Shown one piece after another: positions 56,353 through 64,000 of a stretch of 64,000 nt of DNA (its first letter is position 1; each line of letters opens with the position of its first letter). This DNA comes from Acidobacteriaceae bacterium (GTDB lineage Bacteria > Acidobacteriota > Terriglobia > Terriglobales > Acidobacteriaceae). The notes beneath the pieces are model-generated. The model was not told the origin of the DNA. It saw only the letters and a program-made list of their open reading frames with translations, and did no database searches. The position numbers were made by a program, and so were the translations under genes. The stretch covers positions 38,391-102,390 of the forward strand of contig PLXE01000092.1 in the NCBI GenBank assembly GCA_003151335.1, in the 5' to 3' direction.

Positions 56353-59300
56353 ATGCGCCTTAGTCGTTTCCGTGCGGGCCCTCCCTCGTTGTCTTCTTCC
56401 ACAACAAGCCACAACTGGCTCGCAGGGCTGAGCGTTCTCTTGATCGGCTGTTGCGTCGGCATACCAACGTACTCCGCAGCGCAGCAGAGAGCTTCCATCC
56501 AGCAAACGCCGCGTGCCGTACAGAACGGCACCGCCCAGCTGATCGGATCTTATGGCACCGATCAGATGCTGCGTCTGGTCTTCGCGCTGAAGCCGCCCCA
56601 CATGCAGGAGGAAGAGCAGTTTCTGAACCAGTTGCAGGACAGAGACTCGCCGCTGTTCCACAAGTATTTGAGCGAACAGGAGTGGGACGAACGTTTTGCG
56701 CCGTCCGCGCAGGATGAGCAGGCGGTGGCGGCCTGGGCGCAGAGCCAAGGGCTGACCATCACGCAGCGCTATCCCAACCGTCTGTTGGTGGATGTCGAGG
56801 CGCCAGTGGCGATCATCGAGAAGGCGCTCGATGTCGCCATCAACCGCTACCAGATCGGCAGCGCCTCGTACTACTCCAACGATCGCGATCCTGCGCTTCC
56901 CGCGCAGTTCATTGGCATTGTTCATGCGGTGCTCGGCCTGAACAACATAGAGGTAGCGCACACCTTCTCGAAGGGTTCGCAGAATTTTACCGGGCCAGAC
57001 TACTCGCCGGGACCGGCGTACACGGTGGGATCACATCTGGTAAGCGACGCCGGCAAGAAGCCGAAAGCTACGACGACAGCTAAGGAGAAAAAGCCGAATT
57101 GGTTCTATGGAGAAACCTACTGGCCAGGAGACCTGTGGGGAGCAGGAGGCTATAACTACGGAGGACAATGGAACGGTGACTACCGTGGAGGACTGTACAA
57201 TCTTGGGCACTGCTGTAATCCGTTGAACAACCCCAACAACTCGCCACCGGAAGCTTCAATCGCTATCGCCATTTGGGGCGATTTCCTGGATGGTGACCTC
57301 CAGAGTTTTCTAGTCGATAACGATCAGATGGCGGGCAACGTCCAGAGATATTTCGTGGACGGAACGCCGACCTGTTGCAGCCCGGAAACCACGCTGGACG
57401 TCGAATGGTCCGCCGCTATGTCCAATAGCTTTCACACCTCCGCAGACACCGCCGAGATCCACGTATATGAAGGCGTAAACAACCAGTTTTCAACCGTGTT
57501 GGACACGGTGAATCGGGCTTTGTCAGATGGTCATGCGCGCGTGCTCAGCATGAGCTGGGGAACTGCGGAGATCTATGAGGTCCCCTCCACCGTTATGGAC
57601 AGCTACCATGCGGTCTTCAATCAAATGGTTGGGCAAGGTTGGTCGTTGGTGGCGGCCTCTGGTGATGGCGGAGCCACTGCCGATTGCGCCGATCATCTCT
57701 CGGTACTCTATCCCGCCTCCGATCCCGACGTGACAGCCGCTGGCGGGACGACGCTTGAGGGAGGAGAGTACGGGTATTTGTCTGAAACCGCCTGGAGTGG
57801 AGGGCCTTATGGCTGCGCGTACAACGATGGCGGAAGCGGAGGCGGATGTAGCGCTTATTATGCCGCCCCCGGCTATCAGATCAGTCCGGCGTGCGGCGCC
57901 AACAGCCGAAGCCTGCCAGACCTGGCGCTCAATGCCGATTGGGTAAACACTCCTCAAATGTTCTGGTATAACGGACCTGACCCAGTCGGCGGCACCAGCA
58001 TTGTTGCGCCTGAGATTGCAGGATTTTACGCGCAGGAAAACGCGTACCTCCTATATATACAAAGTATCGTGGGTAACACATGCGGATCTTCCATGTCCGC
58101 CCCCTGCGCGCCTCTGGGCAACGCCAATCCGTATTTGTACTCCGAGGGATATCAACCAGCCGCGCCCCATTATCCCTTCTTTGACGTCACCTCTGGCTGT
58201 AATGGCAACGACATTACTCAGCAGTACGGCCTGACGCCTTTCTGCGCGGGTCCTGGATACGATATGGTGACGGGCTGGGGCTCGGCCAACATGCTGCAAC
58301 TCGCCTGGTCCATCAACAACTATTTGGCGGGCGATTCGGGCGGCCCTAGCGTCAGCTTCACAGGGCCATTGCTCAATCACTGGTACACTACGGACCAGAC
58401 AATTAGCTGGACCATCGCCGACACCAGCGCGAATAATCACTCCCCCAACGGCGTGTCCGGCTACACCTTCTATTGGGATAGTGATCCCGGGGACCCTTAT
58501 AACCAACCAACCCCGTCCCCTCAAGGAGACTTCGGGAGCACTCCAAATTCCTTCTATTATGGTCCGCTTTACCCCAACGATTCGAGCGGTCTCTTGTACC
58601 TTATCTCGATGCCGACGATAGGTTGCCACACGCTCATCGTGCGTGCATGGGACAATGCCGGCCAATCTGCCAGTTCCAGCTACGGTCCAATCTGTTACGA
58701 CCCCTATCCGCCGTACACTTACGCTACCCTCACTGGGAATCAGGAAGGTCAGTATTACGTCGGGTCTGTGTTAGTGACACTCAATGCAAATGACTATGCA
58801 GGCAGCGGTGTTGCCAGCATCATGTACAACGTCAACGGAGGTGCCTGGCAGAATTACACTAGTCCGTTCTATGTCACGACACCTGGAATCTACGTTGTTG
58901 CGTATTACAGCACCGATGTCGCTGGCAACGTTGGAACTACTCAATACGCGGACTTCACCATCGCGTACAACTGGCAGGTTTTGCTATCCGTCTCCAAGAC
59001 CGGTGCCGGCAGCGGTACCGTGACCAGCGCCGACGGGAACATCAACTGTGGAAGTACGTGTTCGTACAACTACTGGGCTTGGGAGCAGACCACGTTAACG
59101 GCGACGCCCGCCCCAGGCTCGATATTTACCGCATGGAGCGGCTGCGACCAAACGTACGGCTTCACCTGCACCATATTATTGACCAGCGATCGCAACCCGA
59201 CGGCGACCTTCAGTATTCCCGTTCCTTTGCAGTTCATTCCCATGACTCCGTGCCGTCTGGTGGATACCCGGCCGGACCGCGGTGGCAGTGGCCCGATTCA

Positions 59301-60360
59301 GGGTGGCACAGCCCGGACATTTAACCTCCCGCAGTTGGCGCAATCGGCGAGTCCCCCTTGTGAAAGTCTCGCCTCGGCTGCTGCCTATTCGCTCAATGTC
59401 TCCGCCGTTCCGCAGGGCCCTCTCGGCTATCTGACGGTATGGCCCGACGGGTTGACCCGGCCGCTGATCGCCACCATGAACTCGCTGGACGGGCGAATCA
59501 AGGCCAACGCGGCCATCGTGGCGGCCGGCGATAACCAGGCCATCGACATTTACGTCACCCAGACCACCGATGTCGTGCTGGATATCGACGGTTACTTCGT
59601 GGTGGCGCCTGATCCCTCGGCACTGGCGTTTTATCCGTTGACGCCTTGCCGCATCATCGATACCCGCAATCCGAATAGCGATCTCGGCGGGCCTTACCTG
59701 CAGGGCCATCAGGAGCGGGATTTTCCGGTGCTGGAGGCGACTGCCTGCAACATTCCATCCAGCGCGCAGGCGTATTCCATGAACTTCGCGGTCGTGCCGA
59801 AGCAGGCTCTGGGCTATCTATCGGTGTGGCCGACGGGTCACTCGCGACCGGTCGTTTCGACCCTGAATGATCTGACCGGAACCATCGTGGCCAATGCAGC
59901 CATCGTGCCGGCGGGGACGGGTGGTGACATCGCTGTCTATCCCAGTAACGATACCGACCTGGTGGTCGACATCGATGGATATTTCGCGCCTCCAGGCACG
60001 GGCGGTCTTTCCCTGTACAAGTTTTCGCCTTGTCGCGTGCTGGACACGCGGACGGTCGGCAACGGGCAGCCCTTCAGCGGGACGCTGAGTCCGCCGGTGA
60101 ATGTGGTGGGAGGCCCGTGTGCAATCTCCTGGGCGCAGGCCTATGTCTTCAACGCAACCGTGGTCCCGCAAGACCCGCTAGGGTATCTGACCTTGTGGCC
60201 CGATGGCCAGCAGCGGCCCCTGGCTTCAACCTTGAATGCGATGGATGGAATGATCACCTCGAACATGGCAATCGTGCCCAGCGGCAACGGCTCGATCGAT
60301 GCCTATGCCTCCGGGATCACGCAATTGGTCCTCGACATCTCCAGCTACTTCGCGCCGTAG
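56353..60360 (+). CDS. Secreted S53 (sedolisin/kumamolisin-type) protease with three-module C-terminal block (array member 8)
   Basis: 1335 residues from the ATG at 56353 (GGAG upstream). After the leader, residues about 70-205 are a pro-kumamolisin activation domain. The catalytic domain has the S53 residues: E345 and D349 in ETTLDVEW, the oxyanion Asp 438 in SGDGG and Ser 549 in GGTSIVAPEIAG, plus the Ca-site end AGPGYDMVTGWGSAN. It should be an acid serine-carboxyl protease. An OmpL47-like beta domain and an InlB-like bacterial repeat (residues about 880-955) follow, then modules 1-3 at about 958-1082, 1083-1211 and 1212-1335, ending DISSYFAP. The 55886-56352 gap upstream shows no clear gene. 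Confidence 0.92.
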   Translation: MRLSRFRAGPPSLSSSTTSHNWLAGLSVLLIGCCVGIPTYSAAQQRASIQQTPRAVQNGTAQLIGSYGTDQMLRLVFALKPPHMQEEEQFLNQLQDRDSPLFHKYLSEQEWDERFAPSAQDEQAVAAWAQSQGLTITQRYPNRLLVDVEAPVAIIEKALDVAINRYQIGSASYYSNDRDPALPAQFIGIVHAVLGLNNIEVAHTFSKGSQNFTGPDYSPGPAYTVGSHLVSDAGKKPKATTTAKEKKPNWFYGETYWPGDLWGAGGYNYGGQWNGDYRGGLYNLGHCCNPLNNPNNSPPEASIAIAIWGDFLDGDLQSFLVDNDQMAGNVQRYFVDGTPTCCSPETTLDVEWSAAMSNSFHTSADTAEIHVYEGVNNQFSTVLDTVNRALSDGHARVLSMSWGTAEIYEVPSTVMDSYHAVFNQMVGQGWSLVAASGDGGATADCADHLSVLYPASDPDVTAAGGTTLEGGEYGYLSETAWSGGPYGCAYNDGGSGGGCSAYYAAPGYQISPACGANSRSLPDLALNADWVNTPQMFWYNGPDPVGGTSIVAPEIAGFYAQENAYLLYIQSIVGNTCGSSMSAPCAPLGNANPYLYSEGYQPAAPHYPFFDVTSGCNGNDITQQYGLTPFCAGPGYDMVTGWGSANMLQLAWSINNYLAGDSGGPSVSFTGPLLNHWYTTDQTISWTIADTSANNHSPNGVSGYTFYWDSDPGDPYNQPTPSPQGDFGSTPNSFYYGPLYPNDSSGLLYLISMPTIGCHTLIVRAWDNAGQSASSSYGPICYDPYPPYTYATLTGNQEGQYYVGSVLVTLNANDYAGSGVASIMYNVNGGAWQNYTSPFYVTTPGIYVVAYYSTDVAGNVGTTQYADFTIAYNWQVLLSVSKTGAGSGTVTSADGNINCGSTCSYNYWAWEQTTLTATPAPGSIFTAWSGCDQTYGFTCTILLTSDRNPTATFSIPVPLQFIPMTPCRLVDTRPDRGGSGPIQGGTARTFNLPQLAQSASPPCESLASAAAYSLNVSAVPQGPLGYLTVWPDGLTRPLIATMNSLDGRIKANAAIVAAGDNQAIDIYVTQTTDVVLDIDGYFVVAPDPSALAFYPLTPCRIIDTRNPNSDLGGPYLQGHQERDFPVLEATACNIPSSAQAYSMNFAVVPKQALGYLSVWPTGHSRPVVSTLNDLTGTIVANAAIVPAGTGGDIAVYPSNDTDLVVDIDGYFAPPGTGGLSLYKFSPCRVLDTRTVGNGQPFSGTLSPPVNVVGGPCAISWAQAYVFNATVVPQDPLGYLTLWPDGQQRPLASTLNAMDGMITSNMAIVPSGNGSIDAYASGITQLVLDISSYFAP

Positions 60361-60582
60361 GATGCTTCGAGATCGCGCTGGGTGAGGTAGTTCGGCCGCG
60401 GCAGTGCGTTGTCGTGGCCGTTTCGATGCAGTAGGCCTGTTCCGCGGTGCGTGCACCGTGAGCCGCAAACCTGGCGGAATGTGTACTGGATAACTCGCAA
60501 CCATCCTGGTTACAGACGCGAGGCGGTTGGCACATTTGGGATTGCACAGACGTAGATCGCGGGCCTCTCTATCGTTGTCACC

Positions 60583-60614
60583 ATAGTTAAATAGTTTCGA
60601 AACTATGAAACTAT
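60583..60614. promoter_or_regulatory. 32-bp dyad with four ATAGTT half-sites (candidate operator)
   Basis: ATAGTT at 60583 and 60591 and the inverse AACTAT at 60601 and 60609 lie symmetrically about 60598.5, with 8-bp spacing on each side; the inner 16 bases (60591-60606) form a perfect palindrome. It lies about 130 bp before rsmG in the 367-bp gap after member 8. A dimeric repressor binding cooperatively is likely, but the regulator is unknown. Confidence 0.5.
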
Positions 60615-60746
60615 ATGCGGGCCACTTTTTAAGATTACGACGGCTACTTCTTCTTTCCTACTCCTTCGCAGCCGGCTCCTCCCCACCTCCGCTGCGATTA
60701 CCGTCGTCTTCCAGCGCCCAGGTGTCGTATGCTGCAAGGTTGTGCC

Positions 60747-61397
60747 ATGGAGACTGCCCGCATCGCCGAGTTGCTGGCGCCGTTTACCGGCGGAGAGACG
60801 CTGCCGCCGCGGCTGCTGGAAGCGCTGCAGCGCTATCTCGATCTGTTGCTGCGCTGGAATGCGCGGGTGAACCTGACGGCGGTCCGCGATCCGGAGAAGA
60901 TTGTGACCCGGCACTTCGGCGAGTCGCTGTTTGCGGCGCGGGTCCTGCTGCGCGGCCGTGACGCCGCGGCGGCTTCGACACTGGTCGATGTCGGCTCGGG
61001 CGCGGGCTTCCCTGGGGTCCCGATGAAGCTGTTTGCGCCCCAGCTCGAGCTGACGCTGATTGAAGCGCACAACAAGAGGGCAGTTTTTCTGCGGGAGGTG
61101 GTGCGGAGTCTCGGACTCGACCGCGCTGAGGTGTTCGGCGGCCGCGCCGAGCATTGGGCGAAAACCGCTGACCTGGTGACGCTGCGCGCCGTCGAGCAAT
61201 TCGAGCGGGCCTTGCCAGTGGCAGCGAAGCTTGTCGCCGAGGGTGGCAGGCTGGGGTTGCTCATCGGTGCAGGGCAGGTTTTGACAGCGCAAGAAGTGCT
61301 GGGGAAGTCATGGCGTTGGCGGGAGCCGACGGCTGTACCACTCAGCCAGGCGCGTGTGGTTCTCGGGGCAGAACGGGATGGGTCGCGGACCGAATGA
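60747..61397 (+). CDS. rsmG: 16S rRNA (guanine527-N7)-methyltransferase
   Basis: 216 residues from the ATG at 60747 (AAGG upstream). The N-terminus has WNARVNLTAVRDPEKIVTRHFGESL; the SAM loop is VDVGSGAGFPGVPMKL; LIEAHNKRAVFLREV and TLRAVEQFERAL follow. It methylates G527 of 16S rRNA; loss gives streptomycin resistance in many species. rsmG next to parS and parA is the usual near-origin order. Confidence 0.93.
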   Translation: METARIAELLAPFTGGETLPPRLLEALQRYLDLLLRWNARVNLTAVRDPEKIVTRHFGESLFAARVLLRGRDAAAASTLVDVGSGAGFPGVPMKLFAPQLELTLIEAHNKRAVFLREVVRSLGLDRAEVFGGRAEHWAKTADLVTLRAVEQFERALPVAAKLVAEGGRLGLLIGAGQVLTAQEVLGKSWRWREPTAVPLSQARVVLGAERDGSRTE

Positions 61398-61948
61398 CAC
61401 CAATATCCCTTGAATTGGCTTAACTTCGTAGTGGGAACTGTTACTAGATAAACGCTATATCTGTCGGTATGAGTGGGAAATTGTTTTAGAATAGCCCCAA
61501 TATTTTGGTGTAAAATTAAGCTTTGGCATGTTCTTGAAGAGTAGCGAGTGGAGTTGCCACTACGCGGCTCGGAATAAATTTCCCAATTTATCCGACTCTT
61601 GGCCCACCCCAACCAACCCAAAGACGGCGTGGCTCGGGGACCCCGATAAGCGCCGGACTCAAACCGAGGCCGCCAGAAGACTGGTGCGATGAATGACACC
61701 ATCAACGGCGCTAGTGACTCCACTGTTGTAGGCGCGCTTTGTTTGCCGTCAACCTCTCTCAACCACGAAGGGAACAGCACCTCCACTGGACACACAATCA
61801 CCGTAGCCGGATAGCTGGCGTTCACAAGGTACCGGCCTACTCAACAACGACCATTCTTCACTTGACGGCGGAAGGTCGCCGATCCACTCTGCGGTCCTAG
61901 TCGAGTAAGTGGAACAGGGTTGGCTGACGCTTGTCAGGCTCGCCACAA
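61398..61948. other. Intergenic region between rsmG and the parS sites
   Basis: No gene is supported. An AT-rich stretch at about 61440-61530 stands out from the GC-rich surroundings. Only one loose DnaA-box-like sequence was seen (TTACCCACAA at 62036, beyond parS), so an origin cannot be claimed, though the gene order is origin-like. Confidence 0.35.
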
Positions 61949-61964
61949 TGTTCCACGTGGAACA
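61949..61964. other. parS site 1
   Basis: TGTTCCACGTGGAACA, a perfect 16-bp palindrome, one substitution pair from the classic TGTTTCACGTGAAACA. ParB nucleates here for chromosome segregation. Confidence 0.92.
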
Positions 61965-61993
61965 CTCAGGTCGCATTGCCATCCGTCCAAGAA

Positions 61994-62009
61994 TGTTCCA
62001 CGTGGAACA
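61994..62009. other. parS site 2
   Basis: A second TGTTCCACGTGGAACA, 45 bp from the first, extended to the 20-bp palindrome AATGTTCCACGTGGAACATT at 61992-62011. Confidence 0.93.
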
Positions 62010-62205
62010 TTGCCCGTCCAACCCTCCCGTCCAGTTACCCACAACCCCTCACCCTGCCTACCCTCCACTTAATCAGCACCTTCCGCCGTCCCATCCGAGT
62101 CTTGCACAGCTTTTCCAACGAAAATTTCGGCGCCGCCGCCCTACGTCATTGCCGACCACCCACGCCGCGTTCTAAGCTTCTTGAGTCAGCCTCACCTGCA
62201 CAACC

Positions 62206-63012
62206 ATGGGACGCATCATCGCAGTCACCAACCAGAAGGGCGGAGTCGGCAAGACCACGACCGCCATCAACCTGGCGGCGTCGCTCGCCTCCCTCGGTGC
62301 CCGCACGCTGCTGGTCGATTGCGATCCCCAGTCCAACGCCTCCAGCGGCCTCGGCTTCCTGCGCGACCCCGAGCGCCACAGCACCTACCAGGTCATCATG
62401 GGCGAGGTCCCGGCCCAGCAGGCGACGCTCCCCACCGAGCTCGACAACCTGCGCATGATCCCGGCGCACAAGAACCTGCTCGGCGCCAACATCGAGCTGG
62501 TGCCCCTCGAGCTCCGCGAGTACCGGCTGCGCAACGCCTTGCAACTGGTGCGCGACGAGTTCCAATTCATCGTGATCGACTGCCCGCCGGCGCTCGACCT
62601 GCTCACTCTGAACGCGCTGGTCGCCGCCGACACCGTGCTGATTCCCATGCAGGCCGAGTACTTCGCCCTGGAGGGCGTCACCGAACTGCTCGACACCATC
62701 GACCGCATCCGGGTCGAGCTCAACCCCAGCCTGGCGGTCGAGGGCGTGGTGCTGACCATGTTTGACGAGCGCACCAACCTGGCGCAATCGGTCGCCGCCG
62801 AGCTGCGCAGCTTCTTCGGCGACCTGATGTGCGAGACCGCCATCCCGCGCAACATTCGACTCGCCGAGGCGCCCAGCCACGGCAAGCCCGCGCTGCTGTA
62901 CGATCCCCACGCCCGCGGCGCCGAGGCCTACCTGAAGCTGGCGGAAGAGATCATCGAGCGCGTCACCCATCCCAACCCGCCGTCTCCAGAGGCCGCGCAG
63001 CCCAGCGATTGA
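62206..63012 (+). CDS. parA: Chromosome-partition ATPase ParA (Soj)
   Basis: 268 residues. The deviant Walker A KGGVGKTTT is at residues 11-19, Walker A' is DCDPQSNASSG, and DCPPALDLL is Walker B. MQAEYFALEGVTELLDTI and PRNIRLAEAPSHGKP are typical of chromosomal ParA/Soj. It drives ParB-parS complexes over the nucleoid. The usual partner parB does not start within 990 bp downstream. Confidence 0.94.
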   Translation: MGRIIAVTNQKGGVGKTTTAINLAASLASLGARTLLVDCDPQSNASSGLGFLRDPERHSTYQVIMGEVPAQQATLPTELDNLRMIPAHKNLLGANIELVPLELREYRLRNALQLVRDEFQFIVIDCPPALDLLTLNALVAADTVLIPMQAEYFALEGVTELLDTIDRIRVELNPSLAVEGVVLTMFDERTNLAQSVAAELRSFFGDLMCETAIPRNIRLAEAPSHGKPALLYDPHARGAEAYLKLAEEIIERVTHPNPPSPEAAQPSD

Positions 63013-63040
63013 CGGACCGGTTGCGGCACGGCGTTATGTA

Positions 63041-63072
63041 CCACAATGTGGGATATACCACATTGTGGGATA
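63041..63072. repeat. CCACAATGTGG repeat pair, inverted and direct
   Basis: CCACAATGTGG (63041-63051) and CCACATTGTGG (63058-63068) form an inverted repeat; each is also nearly palindromic, and GGATA follows both, giving a 17-bp direct repeat. It resembles a toxin-antitoxin-type operator, but no such gene follows in this window. Confidence 0.55.
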
Positions 63073-63112
63073 ATGAGGGGGCATGGGTCCGCGGAACCAG
63101 AACTCATCACAT

Positions 63113-63259
63113 AAATCGTTTTGGGCTGTATCAGGGCCGCAGCGCAGGAGAGGTCAGGGCTTCAGCCCTTGCAAAAACAGGTCCCTCAGGGGCTGAAGCC
63201 CAACTCGTTATTGACCCATTGCGGCACGGCTGAAGCCGTGCCCTGACACAAAACGATTT
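63113..63259. mobile_element. 147-bp MITE-like element with 11-bp terminal inverted repeats
   Basis: AAATCGTTTTG (63113-63123) and CAAAACGATTT (63249-63259) are perfect inverted ends, backed by inner TCAGGGC/GCCCTGA. Between them are small palindromes (GGGCTTCAGCCC, GGGGCTGAAGCCC, GCACGGCTGAAGCCGTGC). There is no coding capacity. It looks like a dispersed non-autonomous repeat. Confidence 0.5.
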
Positions 63260-63340
63260 GTGAGATCACTTCTAGAAAAGTGGCATTCCGCCCCGGCCTC
63301 CAGAGTTGCCCAGACCCCAGCCCGCAGGGCGGCACAAGAG

Positions 63341-63365
63341 TAGCCCAGTACGTAAGTCCTGGGTA
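63341..63365. repeat. Short TAGCCCAG...CTGGGTA repeat
   Basis: A short imperfect hairpin, loosely related to the perfect inverted repeat at 39357. The rest of 63260-63478 holds no gene and probably the promoter of the next gene. Confidence 0.35.
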
Positions 63366-63478
63366 AGGTGGGAAAAATTAGGGAGTCCCTTTGGGGGACG
63401 GCACCAGACAACACACGCCGAAAGCACACAATTTCCTTCGCCAATCCGCCCCATCGCACGTACCCTATAACCTAGACC

Positions 63479-64000
63479 ATGCAGCCACTCAACCTGAAGC
63501 CCTCGCACAAGCTGGTCAAGAGCTACTACGAGACGCTCGGCAATTACGGACAACTCAGCATTGACCATGAAATGGCGGTGCGCAGCGCCTTCCAGAACCT
63601 GCTCGCCGGCTGCGGCCGCCAGTTCAAGTGGACCTTGGTCCCGGAGTATCAGTTTCATCCTGCAAAGCTCAGCGCCGTCCGAGTTGACGGCGCCCTGCTC
63701 GACACCTTCCGTCTGCCGCGCGGCTTCTGGGAGGCCAAGGACGAGCACGACGATCTCGACAAGGAAATCCTCGCCAAGCTCGACAAGGGCTATCCCTCCA
63801 AGAACATCATCTTCCAAGCGCCCAAGCGCGCGGTGCTTTACCAGCACGGTGTCCGGCAGGGGACCAACGAAGACATTCGCGATCCCAAGAACCTTGTCGA
63901 GCTGCTAAAGCAATTCTTCGCCTACCACCCACCGCACATCGAGGAGTGGGAAGACGCCGTAAAGGAATTCAAGGTTTACATCCCGCAGATCGCTGCTGCC
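63479..64000 (+). CDS. N-terminus of a type ISP-like restriction-modification enzyme, 3' end beyond window
   Basis: 174 codons are present, open to the window end. HKLVKSYYETLGNYGQLSID, HEMAVRSAFQNLLAG, LDTFRLPRGFWEAKDEHDD and DKEILAKLDKGYP match the N-terminal nuclease/helper region of type ISP or Eco57I-like single-chain restriction-modification proteins, including the PD-ExK-like E-K pair in FWEAKDE. The helicase, methylase and specificity parts would lie beyond the edge. Confidence 0.75.
   Translation, partial: MQPLNLKPSHKLVKSYYETLGNYGQLSIDHEMAVRSAFQNLLAGCGRQFKWTLVPEYQFHPAKLSAVRVDGALLDTFRLPRGFWEAKDEHDDLDKEILAKLDKGYPSKNIIFQAPKRAVLYQHGVRQGTNEDIRDPKNLVELLKQFFAYHPPHIEEWEDAVKEFKVYIPQIAAA

Noticed and set aside
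60605..60961. A 118-codon frame starting inside the ATAGTT dyad
   Set aside because: It overlaps rsmG in another frame, is Ser/Leu/Arg-rich and has no ribosome site.
61398..62205. Replication origin between rsmG and parA
   Set aside because: The gene order fits and one stretch is AT-rich, but only one poor DnaA-box-like sequence was seen, with no cluster, so it is not claimed.

Overview
This 64 kb, GC-rich window most resembles the chromosome of an acidobacterium (Acidobacteriota, Terriglobia-like). That is inferred from gene content, not from a marker gene: a helix-turn-helix regulator fused to TPRs in the style common there, GloVer-repeat and YVTN-repeat secreted proteins, an ETF/ETF-QO cluster, and dispersed palindromic repeats. 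No rRNA, tRNA, CRISPR array or insertion sequence was recognised.

Layout. 1-8.9 kb: the 5' part of a GMC-type FAD oxidoreductase gene, diverging from adhE, a STAS protein and a wax ester synthase/DGAT; then a ParD/ParE-like toxin-antitoxin pair and an exported protein of unknown function. 9-15.3 kb: a minus-strand carbamoyl-phosphate/ornithine cluster in the order COG2403 GTPase, argF, arcC, pyrB, CPBP-like membrane protein, rocD. 15.5-18.6 kb: queD-queE-queC (7-deazaguanine synthesis) followed by a secreted TPR protein. 18.8-33.1 kb: housekeeping genes (GT39-like glycosyltransferase, ada, etfB, a small membrane protein, etfA, ETF-QO, moaA with a probable molybdenum-cofactor riboswitch, nadA, a DUF2203 protein, an ABC-F ATPase, a GAF-GGDEF protein).

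33.6-60.4 kb is the striking part: a same-strand tandem array of eight very large secreted proteins, plus one recombinant gene remnant and a probable 5' remnant. All eight end in the same C-terminal block of about 370 residues, made of three different modules always in the order 1-2-3. Each module has a PCR..DTR motif, a second Cys, an LGYLTVWP-like strand and a D.NGYF-type end. The N-terminal parts differ: eight-bladed YVTN-type propellers with Cys-paired loops (four genes), GloVer repeats (two), an unclassified domain (one) and an S53 sedolisin protease with an apparently complete active site (one). In the middle, on the other strand, lies a frameshifted HTH-TPR regulator gene preceded by three ATGTCC boxes spaced exactly 10 bp apart. 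The array looks like an expanding constant-C/variable-N surface or secreted protein family shaped by duplication and recombination.

60.6-64 kb is a chromosome-partition neighbourhood: rsmG, two perfect parS palindromes, and parA. parB does not directly follow parA; instead there is a 466 bp stretch of palindromic repeats and the start of a type ISP-like restriction-modification gene that runs off the window.
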